DNA from: Myxococcales bacterium FL481
GTDB taxonomy: Bacteria; Myxococcota_A; Polyangia; Nannocystales; Nannocystaceae
Direction: 5' to 3'
NCBI GenBank assembly: GCA_006508105.1
Contig: QKPP01000250.1
Location: forward strand, 1 to 34,345
DNA length: 34,345 nucleotides
Part shown: positions 1 through 8,240 of the stretch, piece by piece
Layout of the letters: each line of letters opens with the position of its first letter
How positions within the stretch are numbered: the first letter of the stretch is position 1
Program-made: the position numbers and the translations under genes
Notes under the pieces: generated by a model
What the model was told of the DNA's origin: nothing
Databases searched by the model: none
The model's input: the letters and a program-made list of their open reading frames with translations, nothing else

Positions 1-240
1 GAACGACAGCGGCGACGCGCGGCTAATATACTCGTTTGCCATCGAAGTGCACCCCGCGAGCATCCTGCGCGCGCGGAGAACGCTGGCTCTGCGCATCGGA
101 CCACAGCTCTGCAATTCAGCTGAAGCTAGCTTGTCAGCGGCCCGGACGGACCGGGTCGCGCGGGCGAACTGTCGTTGAGCCGCGGGCCCTCGTCTCGTCG
201 GGTCTGAAGATGCACGACCGAGATCTGAGCCGTTGCCGAC
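1..240. other. Non-coding stretch downstream of gspN
   Basis: No convincing gene is visible. A TAATAT box lies at 24-29, followed six bases later by a TTG codon at 36, but the reading frame from there runs antisense into gspN and has an arginine/proline-rich shadow composition. The complementary strand reads TATATT at 25-30, so the box could equally serve a gene to the left of the window. A 10-base palindrome (TTCAGCTGAA) is at 115-124. No hairpin with a T-run that would end the gsp operon was found. Confidence 0.4.
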
Positions 241-1836
241 TCACTCCTCGTCGCCCTTGCCCTCTTCGTCCTCGCCTTGACTGGCGCTGGACCCCGACGC
301 TCCGGGCTCGGCGGCGTCGCCGTCTTCGTCGCCTTCTTGCTCCGACCCGTCGTCCTCCTCGCCGTCGCCATCCTCGCCTGACGCGGCCGGCTTGTCGCCG
401 TCTGGGTCGGCCGGGTTCTCGTCGTCGTCCTCCCCGCCCTCGTCGTTGACCGCTTGCCCGCCGGCCTTCGCGGGCTCGTCCGCCTCGGGCTCCTCGGCTT
501 CCCTTGCCGCTTGTTCGCGCTCTTGGCTGGCTTGCTCCTCGCGGGCTTTCTGCGCGCGACGCCGTTCGTCCTCCTCTTCTTCCGCGCGGCGCTCCGCGTC
601 TCGACGCCGTTCCAAGACCTCGCGTTCACGCTCTCGGGCGGCGTCCGGGTCCGCCGGCTTGCTCGGGGGACCGCCGCGACTCGGTGGGGATTTCACGGCT
701 TGGCCGGAGGGATCGGCCTTCGGCTTGGCCCGTTCTGCGCGTTGTTTTTGTCGCTCTGCCTGTCGCTTGCGGCGCGCGGCCTCTCGCTCGCGCCGTTTTT
801 CTCTGGCCTCGCGGACCCGGTCTTCGCGGGTCTTGGCATTGATGCCGCGAAACCGGGGGCGCGCAGCGCTGCCTTGCAAGCGAAACCCCAGCCAACCCTC
901 CAGCGGTGCTTCTAGACGCGAGTCCTTACTCGCCGTGCTGAGCAGCAACCGGACGCTGTCATTTTCCTCTTGAAGCCGCTCGTTTACCAGCAGTTTGATC
1001 TCGATGTCGAAGCGAGACCGTTGTACTGGGTCGTTGAACTGAATCTTTCCGCCAACAACCAGCGTAAGATCTTCACTTTCGGCCTGGAACTCCTCGGCTT
1101 GCGCCACGCCATCGGTGACGGTCAACTGGCCGTTAAGCTCCCCGAGTTTCAGCTCCGGCAGCGTGATCCCTTTTGCCAACCAGCCCTTCGCCCCGGGAAT
1201 GTAGACCAACTCTTCGCCGTCGCCGACGGTACAGCCCGCGCACACCAAGTTGATGACCCCGTTGGCTCGCTCAAACTGACGCTCGGGAGCGGTCAGCTCG
1301 ACGTGACTACTAAACGTGCCTGAAACCGGTGCGTTGACCGACTGCTGTAGACGTGGAACGGAGTACAGCGGCACGCGATCGATATCGAGCTTGATGTCAG
1401 CTGCATCCTCGCGCCAGTCCACACTCGCACTGAACCGGCCTTCGTCGAGCTCGGCGTCCACATCGACTTGGATGTCGCCCGCGATCAGGGAAAACCAAGA
1501 CGGCGTGATCTCGAGTTCATCGACCACGAACGGCACCGTGATTTGGTCGGATCGACTCGGCGCGAAGCTCCACGTCACGTCTCGCAACGTCACCGCACCC
1601 CACGGCGAGATATCCAGCTCGCCGATCGTCACGAGATAGCCGCGCCGCTTGGCTTCATCCGCCAAGCGCCACGCCAACGCGCGCTCAGGCAAGTTGAGCC
1701 ACAACAGGACCACAAACGCCACCACCCCACCGGTGAAGAACGCCGAGTACCGCCCGAGCGCCCTCAGCCCCAGACCCGATCCCGCCCCGGGCGCGTCCTT
1801 GTCCCGGCTCCAAGGAAATCTAAATCGCCGTGCCAT
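241..1836 (-). CDS. gspN: Type II secretion system protein GspN with long charged C-terminal tail
   Basis: Last gene of the secretion operon, 21 bases after gspM. The 531-residue protein has a basic N-terminus, one membrane segment (about residues 33-50) and then a long beta-rich periplasmic region (about 55-330), as in GspN proteins of Leptospira and deltaproteobacteria. Position at the end of a gspC-to-N operon supports the name. The exact role of GspN is not settled; it is regarded as an accessory envelope part of the T2SS. Odd feature: residues from about 335 to the end form a low-complexity tail of nearly 200 residues. It is first Arg/Lys/Glu-rich, resembling a single charged helix, and then very acidic with Gly, Asp, Glu, Ser and Ala. 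The core alone is close to the usual family length. The GspN call is fairly sure from core and context, but the tail has no assigned function. Confidence 0.85.
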   Translation of the reverse strand: MARRFRFPWSRDKDAPGAGSGLGLRALGRYSAFFTGGVVAFVVLLWLNLPERALAWRLADEAKRRGYLVTIGELDISPWGAVTLRDVTWSFAPSRSDQITVPFVVDELEITPSWFSLIAGDIQVDVDAELDEGRFSASVDWREDAADIKLDIDRVPLYSVPRLQQSVNAPVSGTFSSHVELTAPERQFERANGVINLVCAGCTVGDGEELVYIPGAKGWLAKGITLPELKLGELNGQLTVTDGVAQAEEFQAESEDLTLVVGGKIQFNDPVQRSRFDIEIKLLVNERLQEENDSVRLLLSTASKDSRLEAPLEGWLGFRLQGSAARPRFRGINAKTREDRVREAREKRREREAARRKRQAERQKQRAERAKPKADPSGQAVKSPPSRGGPPSKPADPDAAREREREVLERRRDAERRAEEEEDERRRAQKAREEQASQEREQAAREAEEPEADEPAKAGGQAVNDEGGEDDDENPADPDGDKPAASGEDGDGEEDDGSEQEGDEDGDAAEPGASGSSASQGEDEEGKGDEE

Positions 1837-1857
1837 CGCTTGTGCGTCCCTTTCGAG

Positions 1858-2460
1858 CTACGCGCCCTTGTCCTTGTCGGCCTCATCGTCTGCTTGCGCG
1901 ACGCGTTCCCACGTCGCCAGCTCGACATCGACCCGGTTGAGTCGGTCTTCCTGCGCCGAGGCCGAGCGGATATGCAGCCGCTGGGTCACAACAATGCTGT
2001 TGGACTTGGTCTCGACGTGCGTCAGAAAGTTGATCAGCTGCTCGACGGTGACGTCTCGTAGATAGAACGTGTAGGTGCGCTTGCGAATCCCCTCGCTCGG
2101 AGCAAAGACGGGCTGTTCCCCCTGGTCCGAGACCGACACCCCCGTCGCCGACGAGGCTTGCTCGATGAGCGTGCTCCACATCAGTGGCTTGTCGCTGATG
2201 CTGTGCTCGCGCTCGGCCTTTTGCGCCAGTTTCGACTCGTACGAGGACCCGCGGGTGTAAACAAGCTCGAGGGCCCGTTTCTGGTCGCCGATCTGCTGCT
2301 CGAGCTCACCGAACCGTTTGTCGCGCAGCACGAACAGCACCGCGAGACTCATGCCCACCGCGACCACCACCAAACCCGCGATGAGGTTGCGCTCTCGCGG
2401 TTGCAACCGGGCCCAAAAGCCGTGGGAGGTCTTCTTGATCATCGAGGACGCGGGAGCCAT
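1858..2460 (-). CDS. gspM: Type II secretion system protein GspM
   Basis: Inner-membrane platform protein that pairs with GspL. The 200-residue protein has a short cytoplasmic N-terminus with the typical LQPRERNLIAG stretch, one membrane helix (about residues 20-39), a coiled-coil-like segment and a small periplasmic domain. I chose the ATG at 2460 because it overlaps the gspL stop as TAATG, the usual translational coupling, and because the family begins shortly before the membrane helix. An in-frame ATG 36 codons upstream (at 2568) would lie inside gspL and add a non-homologous leader. A Lys/Asp-rich tail ends the protein. Confidence 0.88.
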   Translation of the reverse strand: MAPASSMIKKTSHGFWARLQPRERNLIAGLVVVAVGMSLAVLFVLRDKRFGELEQQIGDQKRALELVYTRGSSYESKLAQKAEREHSISDKPLMWSTLIEQASSATGVSVSDQGEQPVFAPSEGIRKRTYTFYLRDVTVEQLINFLTHVETKSNSIVVTQRLHIRSASAQEDRLNRVDVELATWERVAQADDEADKDKGA

Positions 2461-4226
2461 TACTCTTCCTCTTTGTCGGCGCGAAAGCACAAGTGGTCCA
2501 GCTTCATCGTGAACATCTTGCGTTCGCGTTGGTCGCGGATTTTGCCGGGCATCACTTCGGAGATGCACGGAAGCTCGCTCGTGAGCTTGAGTTTGAGCCG
2601 ATCTTGGGCGGTTGCTCGCGTGGCCGACAGCTGAAGATCGATGACGAGCTCCCGAATGTCGATCTGCGCGATGACCAGGTCGTCGTCGGCCACGATTCCC
2701 GCGTCTGGGGCCACCGGGGCGAGATCGATGACGGCCGGACTCGCGGTGATCTGGCCGGCGGGACCGTACACGGGCGAGCCGTCGTTCTTCGGCGGAGCCC
2801 CGGGGCCACCCAGATTTGGATCGAGCGCGAGCGGCTCGGTCACCGGAAGTGTCTTCGGTGTCGCCGCCTTGCTGATCATGGCCAGCACATCGAGCGCGCC
2901 GCGATCGGGTAGCATGCTCGTCAGATCCGCTCCTTCGACAGAACTCAAGCGTGCCTCCACCTCGGCCGCGCTGTGAAGCGGATCACCGAACACGCTCTCG
3001 GTCGCCGCCACGAGCTCCGCTTCGTGCCGGTCTCGTTCCTGCTCCAAGGCGTTGAGCTCGACGATGGTATCGACGGCCGCAAAGGCGGTGATCGCGATGC
3101 CCAAGGTCGCCACGGTGCCGAATCGCTCCTGTACCCAGCCCCCGCCGCCCTGGTCGGCGATCGGATCGTACAGCTGCACCAACGGTCGCTTGGCGGCCCC
3201 CATCGCGGCCCCGATCGCGGTCGCGTGTGTGGCCCAGCTCTCCGGCGACACCCCCAAGATTCGCGCGCTCGCATGGCCGGTGAAGCCGTGGCACGGCAGC
3301 GCGGTGCGCTCTTCGAGAAACGCGTCCAGCCCCGAGGTCAGCGAGCCCCCGCCGACGAGGCGCAACTCCGTGACCTCACAACGCAACTCGGCGTCAAGCC
3401 AGCGCCGGGTGTGCTCGATCTCCCGCAGCGTGCGGTCCAAGGCGCCGGCAAGTACCTCACCACTGCGCCGCTGTTCGTCCGACAGCCCCTCGAGCGTGGC
3501 GTGCAAGACAAACCCGTCGCGATGCTTCGCCGTCTCGGCCTGGGCAAAATCAAGGCCATAGGCTTCGCGGAGCGCCTGCGTCAGGTCCCGACCCCCGCGT
3601 CGCAAGGTTCGCGCCGCCACCGGTCCTTTCTCGGCGAGCGCGATCAGCCCCGTCTCGCGGTGTCCAATGTCGAGCACGAGCGCAACGGGAGTGCGGTCGT
3701 CGTCCGACGTGCTGGGCATGAGCCCGCCGCCGGCAACCTGGGCCACCGCGAGGGGACCGGTGGTGATCATCCGCACGTCGACGCCACCGTTGCGAAACCT
3801 CGCAACAATCTCATCGATCTGTTCTCTGCGCACGGCCGTGACCAAGGCAGCGGCCCCGCCTCCTGCAATCGCAGACACGACGTGGTCGTACTCGAGTTCC
3901 TCGAGTGGAACCGGAAACTGCCCGTCGAGCTCGAACCCGATCACCTGAGCCACCCGTTTCGGGTCGGAAAACGGCAGCTTGACGACGCGAAAGCTCGTGG
4001 CTCCGCCCGGCATCGCCACACTCGCGGGCAAGCCGGACCAGCCCCGCTCACGCAACGTCGCGATCGCCGCGGAAATACCCGCATCGAGCGGATCGCCGCC
4101 GCGTTGTTCCTCGTCGAGAGGAACGATGACGGTCTCCACTAGCCGGGACGTCCGTAGCCCCCCTTTGACCAGCGCGAGCTTGACCTGATGGCTTCCGAGA
4201 TCGATACCAACGTATTTGTTCGCCAT
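2460..4226 (-). CDS. gspL: Type II secretion system protein GspL (actin-like fold)
   Basis: Inner-membrane platform protein that links the GspE ATPase to the periplasmic parts. The cytoplasmic part (about 1-350) is PilM/actin-like: GIDLGS at 7-12, LDIGHRETG at 185-193 and LVGGGS at 290-295 match the phosphate-binding loops of that fold. A single membrane helix is at about 369-388, followed by a coiled coil and a periplasmic region. At 588 residues it is longer than the roughly 400 usual for GspL. The excess is a Pro/Gly/Asp-rich linker between about 440 and 530, before a last ferredoxin-like stretch. It starts 24 bases after the gspK stop and overlaps the gspM start. Confidence 0.93.
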   Translation of the reverse strand: MANKYVGIDLGSHQVKLALVKGGLRTSRLVETVIVPLDEEQRGGDPLDAGISAAIATLRERGWSGLPASVAMPGGATSFRVVKLPFSDPKRVAQVIGFELDGQFPVPLEELEYDHVVSAIAGGGAAALVTAVRREQIDEIVARFRNGGVDVRMITTGPLAVAQVAGGGLMPSTSDDDRTPVALVLDIGHRETGLIALAEKGPVAARTLRRGGRDLTQALREAYGLDFAQAETAKHRDGFVLHATLEGLSDEQRRSGEVLAGALDRTLREIEHTRRWLDAELRCEVTELRLVGGGSLTSGLDAFLEERTALPCHGFTGHASARILGVSPESWATHATAIGAAMGAAKRPLVQLYDPIADQGGGGWVQERFGTVATLGIAITAFAAVDTIVELNALEQERDRHEAELVAATESVFGDPLHSAAEVEARLSSVEGADLTSMLPDRGALDVLAMISKAATPKTLPVTEPLALDPNLGGPGAPPKNDGSPVYGPAGQITASPAVIDLAPVAPDAGIVADDDLVIAQIDIRELVIDLQLSATRATAQDRLKLKLTSELPCISEVMPGKIRDQRERKMFTMKLDHLCFRADKEEE

Positions 4227-4250
4227 GAGAAACTCAGTCGGGAAGTCGCC

Positions 4251-5600
4251 CTACTCTTCGCGGTAGTAGAGCCACGCGCCCTTGCCTTGGCTTTGGCTAC
4301 GCGCGTACTGCATGTCGTAAACGCCAATGACCCGCTTGCGGACTGAACCGACTTCGGTGGTGATGTCGACTCGGTACACGCGCTCCGGATCGACGTTGGC
4401 AATGTCGTTGACCCCGCCTTGCATCACATCGTCTTCGTCCTTGCTGCCAGACAAGCGGATGGGAATGCCTTGGGGGATCTGAGGCAACAGCGAGTCGTCT
4501 TGCTCTTGCTGCCCCATCATCAACGCCAGCGGGTTGACGAACTGGTCCGGCTGCTCCACCAGTTGCTTGAAGTCCTCAGTCTTCTTGAACAGGCTAAACT
4601 CGCGCGACTCGACCACAAACTTGGCGAGAGGAAGCGTCTTGAGTAAGAAATTCTCGCCCGACACCAGGTCGCGCCCCTCTTCGTTCGCCGAGTGGCGAAT
4701 CACCAACGCGATCTGATCGGCGCTGGCGAAATTCAAGTTGACCTTGCAGCTGCCGTAGACCGTCAGCTCGGCCGCGAAAGCGGCCATCCAGTCATCATCG
4801 ATCCCTTCGACGAGGTGCAACTCATCCACCGAGTCCAAACGCGCATTGCGAGCCTGGTAGCGGTCGTGCAGCTCGTCGTAGCGGTAGTCCTCGGGGTTGC
4901 TACGCGCCCGCAGGCGCACCACATCGAACTTGCGCCGGTCGTCGTCGATGTAGTCCACGATGCCGGCGATAACCTGCTCTCGCGTATAGCGGCGACCATC
5001 CGCCTTCTCCTCGTCGAACAGCGGGTCATACAGCGTGGGCATCATCAACGCCTCGAGCACCTCGATGGTCCGCTCTTGTGCCCGGTTTTTCCCGCCCTGG
5101 GTCTGGCCCAAGCAGTTGACATTGACCCGGCCGCTTTCGGCCTCTAGTCGTACCTCGAACCCGCCATCGGCCACCGCCAACTCGTTGAGCGACTCGGTGT
5201 TGAGTCCCAAAAGCGCGCCCAGACCCTCCCCCCCGTCTTGACTGCCGAACACCGACATCAGATAGGGAGCGACCTGGGTGATATCCATCTTCCCCACGTA
5301 CTGCTGAAAAAGCGTCTGATTGAACACCAAGCGCTGCAGCTCGAACAGCAATACGGACAGCCGCATCGCACCCCGCTGCAGGTTGCGGGCCTTGATCTCG
5401 TCGCCTTGATTGACGGCCGACTGCCAGTCGACGCGTGCGTTGTAGTTGAACGATGCGGTGAACGGGAGCAGCACCGCCAGACAGACCACAACCATCAACA
5501 CCGCGATGCCGTGCTCGCGATTGCGGCCGTTCGCCCGCCCGGCACGGCACGCGTTGCTCGGCTGGTCGGCGCCATCTTTTGCTGGTTTACCCGCGTGCAA
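4251..5600 (-). CDS. gspK: Type II secretion system minor pseudopilin GspK
   Basis: Largest minor pseudopilin, expected at the pseudopilus tip with GspI and GspJ. The prepilin site is HG followed by IAVLMVVV at residue 31/32. The fifth mature residue is Met, not Glu, and absence of Glu5 is the hallmark of GspK. The hydrophobic helix is followed by a large globular region of about 380 residues with the asparagine-rich VNVNCLG segment and a helix-hairpin-like second half (LDSVDELHLVEGI), as in the family. At 449 residues it is longer than the usual 300 to 340. The leader of 31 residues is long; no better start is visible, and the chosen ATG overlaps gspJ by 14 bases. Confidence 0.93.
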   Translation of the reverse strand: MHAGKPAKDGADQPSNACRAGRANGRNREHGIAVLMVVVCLAVLLPFTASFNYNARVDWQSAVNQGDEIKARNLQRGAMRLSVLLFELQRLVFNQTLFQQYVGKMDITQVAPYLMSVFGSQDGGEGLGALLGLNTESLNELAVADGGFEVRLEAESGRVNVNCLGQTQGGKNRAQERTIEVLEALMMPTLYDPLFDEEKADGRRYTREQVIAGIVDYIDDDRRKFDVVRLRARSNPEDYRYDELHDRYQARNARLDSVDELHLVEGIDDDWMAAFAAELTVYGSCKVNLNFASADQIALVIRHSANEEGRDLVSGENFLLKTLPLAKFVVESREFSLFKKTEDFKQLVEQPDQFVNPLALMMGQQEQDDSLLPQIPQGIPIRLSGSKDEDDVMQGGVNDIANVDPERVYRVDITTEVGSVRKRVIGVYDMQYARSQSQGKGAWLYYREE

Positions 5601-6267
5601 GGTCGATCTTCTCCTGCAAGAACAACTCGGTCTGCGCGAAAAAATGCTCGATCTCGCCGTCCTCGTCCCGAATGCCCAGATCGATCATGATCCGTTTCGG
5701 AAGACGATCCGGCTGCGCGTCGTTCGAGAGCGTCGACCAATCATCGCGCCACTCCTCTTCCTTGACGTCCCAGTACTTGACATTCAGTGAGGCGACGTTT
5801 TCGCAAAGAATGTAGGCGGGCACGAAGTCGCCGAGGTCTTCGGGCCGATCGCCAGCCAAGCGCCGACTCTCCCGGCGAAATAGGTGCTGCTCGCTCCCGT
5901 CCGCGCTCGGGGAGAGGAAGTACTGAATCACCGTCTGGTCGCTCTCATTGGAGTCCTTGCGGATCCTGAGATGGGCGAAACTGGAGAACGTGACCATGTC
6001 TGACTCGAAGTCGTTGCGGCCCTCCAAGAGGGTGAATGCTCGGTTCTCGTCCGCCGGCCGGTTGAACGACAGATAGGCCATGGCGAGTTCCGACGTCATC
6101 CGGCTCAACGCCAAACGCACGCCCGCGTAGCGCTGCTGGACCACCTCGGTGCGCTCCATCCCGCGCACCGTGACAGAAAACGAGCTCCAGATCGAAGCCA
6201 CCATCATGCCCAAGATGGCCGTGGCAACCAGCACTTCCATGAGGGCCATGCCTCTTGACGACCTCAT
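5587..6267 (-). CDS. gspJ: Type II secretion system minor pseudopilin GspJ
   Basis: Minor pseudopilin of the T2SS tip complex. The leader MRSSRG is cut before MALMEV, giving an N-methylated Met and the conserved Glu5, followed by a roughly 20-residue hydrophobic helix. The 226-residue length fits GspJ. Downstream motifs (SFAHLRI, VQYFLSP, RRESRRLAGD) match the beta-sheet domain of the family. Its ATG overlaps the gspI stop as ATGA, so translation is probably coupled. Confidence 0.93.
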   Translation of the reverse strand: MRSSRGMALMEVLVATAILGMMVASIWSSFSVTVRGMERTEVVQQRYAGVRLALSRMTSELAMAYLSFNRPADENRAFTLLEGRNDFESDMVTFSSFAHLRIRKDSNESDQTVIQYFLSPSADGSEQHLFRRESRRLAGDRPEDLGDFVPAYILCENVASLNVKYWDVKEEEWRDDWSTLSNDAQPDRLPKRIMIDLGIRDEDGEIEHFFAQTELFLQEKIDLARG

Positions 6268-6962
6268 CGGATGCCCCCTGCCGCGGGTCCCACCGGCCTC
6301 GACGGCCCCGTGGACGGCCGCGTCGGCGGCGGAACGTTGCTGCCCCCGGCGCCACCGAACGGCGCGTCTGGATCGCTTGGCGCGCCATCAATTGCCTCCC
6401 CGCCGAGGTTCGGCAACTGCAATAGCCGCTGCGCCTCGGCCCAAAACGTGTCCACCTGAAACTCGTGCTCAACCTCGCCGTCGCTCCAGTAGACCTTGCA
6501 GCCGGCCTTGCGAATCGAGTTTTCGATGGCCCCCTTGGCGATCGGCCACGCCATGCCCAACGCGGAAAACGCCTGGTCCCCCGCGTTGTCCCCCGCCATC
6601 TCGGACTCTCCGCTTTCCTCGAGCGCCGCATCCTCGGCGTCCGTTTTGGCCTCGAGCAGTCGATTGAACTCCGGCAGCTCGATGAAGTCGACCAGGCACT
6701 CGTAGCGGATATCCGGCCACCCTTGGTCGGCGAAGGTGCCGTTATACTCCTTGTCCGATTCGGTCCAACCGTCTTTGCGCATCTGCTCTTCGATCTCGAG
6801 CAGCTGGTACTCGGCGAGAAACGATGCTGCCGTCAGCCCTCGCGCGTACCGAGTGGCCCGCATACTCGCCACTTGCGAGCTCGACAACGAGACCAACGAG
6901 ACCCCCAAAATGGCGATCGCCACCAAGACCTCGAGCAGCGTGAAACCGCGATGCTCCCTCAC
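6264..6962 (-). CDS. gspI: Type II secretion system minor pseudopilin GspI
   Basis: Minor pseudopilin that nucleates the pseudopilus with GspJ and GspK. It starts with GTG, which overlaps the gspH stop as GTGA. The leader MREHRG is cut before FTLLEVLVAIAILG, with Glu5 present. At 232 residues it is almost twice the usual GspI length of about 120. An insertion with acidic/alanine-rich sequence (about residues 95-130) and a Gly/Pro-rich tail (from about 195) account for the excess. The conserved WSDGE and tip-type beta strands are recognisable. Confidence 0.9.
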   Translation of the reverse strand: MREHRGFTLLEVLVAIAILGVSLVSLSSSQVASMRATRYARGLTAASFLAEYQLLEIEEQMRKDGWTESDKEYNGTFADQGWPDIRYECLVDFIELPEFNRLLEAKTDAEDAALEESGESEMAGDNAGDQAFSALGMAWPIAKGAIENSIRKAGCKVYWSDGEVEHEFQVDTFWAEAQRLLQLPNLGGEAIDGAPSDPDAPFGGAGGSNVPPPTRPSTGPSRPVGPAAGGIR

Positions 6963-7765
6963 CGCGACCTCCGATCTTGCTTTTTACCCTGGTCGTCCTC
7001 GGCGTCGAGCGAGTCTTCGGGCAGCACCAACGGCTCGAGCTCGTCGACAACCGTGACCTTGCCGGTCAGCGGCTGTACCTTGATCGTGTAGACGTTGTCG
7101 CCCGCCTCGTCGGAGAGCTGAATGTGCGCCAGCTGAGTGCGCCCCTGCGGGAAAAAGTAGATCGCCGTCTCTCCGGCGACCACGGGCGCGAAGTCGGAGT
7201 CAGTACGCACGCTGACAATGCGCACCTCGTCCGGAAGCACGACCGCGTCGCCCAACCCCTTGAGTGTGTTTTCTCGCTCGAACGACTTGAACAGCGGGGG
7301 CCGTTGACGTGGCACCATCTTCGGGCCCACGCGGTAGGGATTGAACGCGTCGTCCTCGGCGAACACATCGGCTTGCACCGAGCGGTTGAACGCCTCGGCC
7401 GCCCGCTGGTCGCGTTCTTCTCGCTCGGCGATCTCGTCTTCATCGATCTCGGTGAGCTTACCGTCGCGATCGGTCGCCGGCAGGTACATCCGCTCGTCGG
7501 CGCTTTGCAAACTAAACGCTCGCTTCTCGAAATCGATGTGGAGACGAAAGTGCCGACCGGTCACCCGGGCCCGGTCAAACGCGAATCGGAGCGTGCCCGC
7601 GATCTCATTGGTCGCGCGATGGATCTCGGCCTGGCCAGACGAGCCGAACCCCACCAAGAGAACCTGAGCGACGAGGGCCAGCAGCCCCATCACGACGAGG
7701 ATCTCGATGAGGGTCATGCCTCGCGAGCGCCCCCGCGGGCGCCGGCGTGCGCGACCGACGGACAT
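6959..7765 (-). CDS. gspH: Type II secretion system minor pseudopilin GspH
   Basis: Minor pseudopilin that links the GspG filament to the tip complex. A very basic 16-residue leader ending in RG is cut before MTLIEILVVMGLLAL, with Glu5. The following RATNEIAGTLRFAFDRARVTGRHFRLHID pattern and the late FFPQGRTQLAHIQL strand pair are typical of GspH. Its 268 residues exceed the usual 160 to 200 because of a charged insertion around residues 95-160 and a charged tail. It is five bases from gspG and overlaps gspI by four bases. Confidence 0.92.
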   Translation of the reverse strand: MSVGRARRRPRGRSRGMTLIEILVVMGLLALVAQVLLVGFGSSGQAEIHRATNEIAGTLRFAFDRARVTGRHFRLHIDFEKRAFSLQSADERMYLPATDRDGKLTEIDEDEIAEREERDQRAAEAFNRSVQADVFAEDDAFNPYRVGPKMVPRQRPPLFKSFERENTLKGLGDAVVLPDEVRIVSVRTDSDFAPVVAGETAIYFFPQGRTQLAHIQLSDEAGDNVYTIKVQPLTGKVTVVDELEPLVLPEDSLDAEDDQGKKQDRRSR

Positions 7766-7770
7766 GATCG

Positions 7771-8220
7771 CTATTCCTCAGCTTCCTCGCTCGCGGCTTC
7801 GCCCAACGACCAGCTGTTGATGTCATCGTCGGTGTCGAAGTTCCCGTCGGGACCCGCCGAGGAGATTTCAATGGCGGCGTGCTCACCGTCGCAGTTGAAC
7901 CGGTAGTCGTTGCCCCACGGGTCTTTGTTGACCCGGCGCACGATCCCCGCGGCCTTGAGGTCGGACAGGCCCTTGGGACACTTGCCCTTCTTTTGGACCT
8001 TGTAGACCTCGACGTAGCCCTCGTAGCTGATGATGTCTTTGCTCGCGGTGTCGACCTGAGCTCCACCGAGCACGTTGGTCGCCATGACCGATACGCCCCC
8101 GACGATGAGCCCGATGATGGCGAGCACCACCAAAATCTCGATGAGCGTCATGCCGCGGCTGTTCGCGGCATGAGCGGCGGAAAGACGGTGAAGGACGGGA
8201 CGAATGGATTGTCGATGCAT
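7771..8220 (-). CDS. gspG: Type II secretion system major pseudopilin GspG
   Basis: Major subunit of the pseudopilus. The leader (23 residues, rather long) ends in SRG and is cut before MTLIEILVVLAIIGLI, with Glu5. The C-terminal loop SAGPDGNFDTDDDINSW (about 121-137) carries the calcium-binding aspartates conserved in GspG. DPWGNDYRF (100-108) is the usual core motif. Two cysteines, Cys81 and Cys110, flank the core and could form a disulfide. A short acidic tail ends the protein. The gene lies 20 bases after gspF. Confidence 0.96.
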   Translation of the reverse strand: MHRQSIRPVLHRLSAAHAANSRGMTLIEILVVLAIIGLIVGGVSVMATNVLGGAQVDTASKDIISYEGYVEVYKVQKKGKCPKGLSDLKAAGIVRRVNKDPWGNDYRFNCDGEHAAIEISSAGPDGNFDTDDDINSWSLGEAASEEAEE

Positions 8221-8240
8221 GGTGCTGCTCCGGTAGCTGT

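Noticed and set aside
2973..4142. Plus-strand open frame of 389 codons opposite gspL
   Set aside because: No recognisable domain; gspL has full motif and operon support in the same place.
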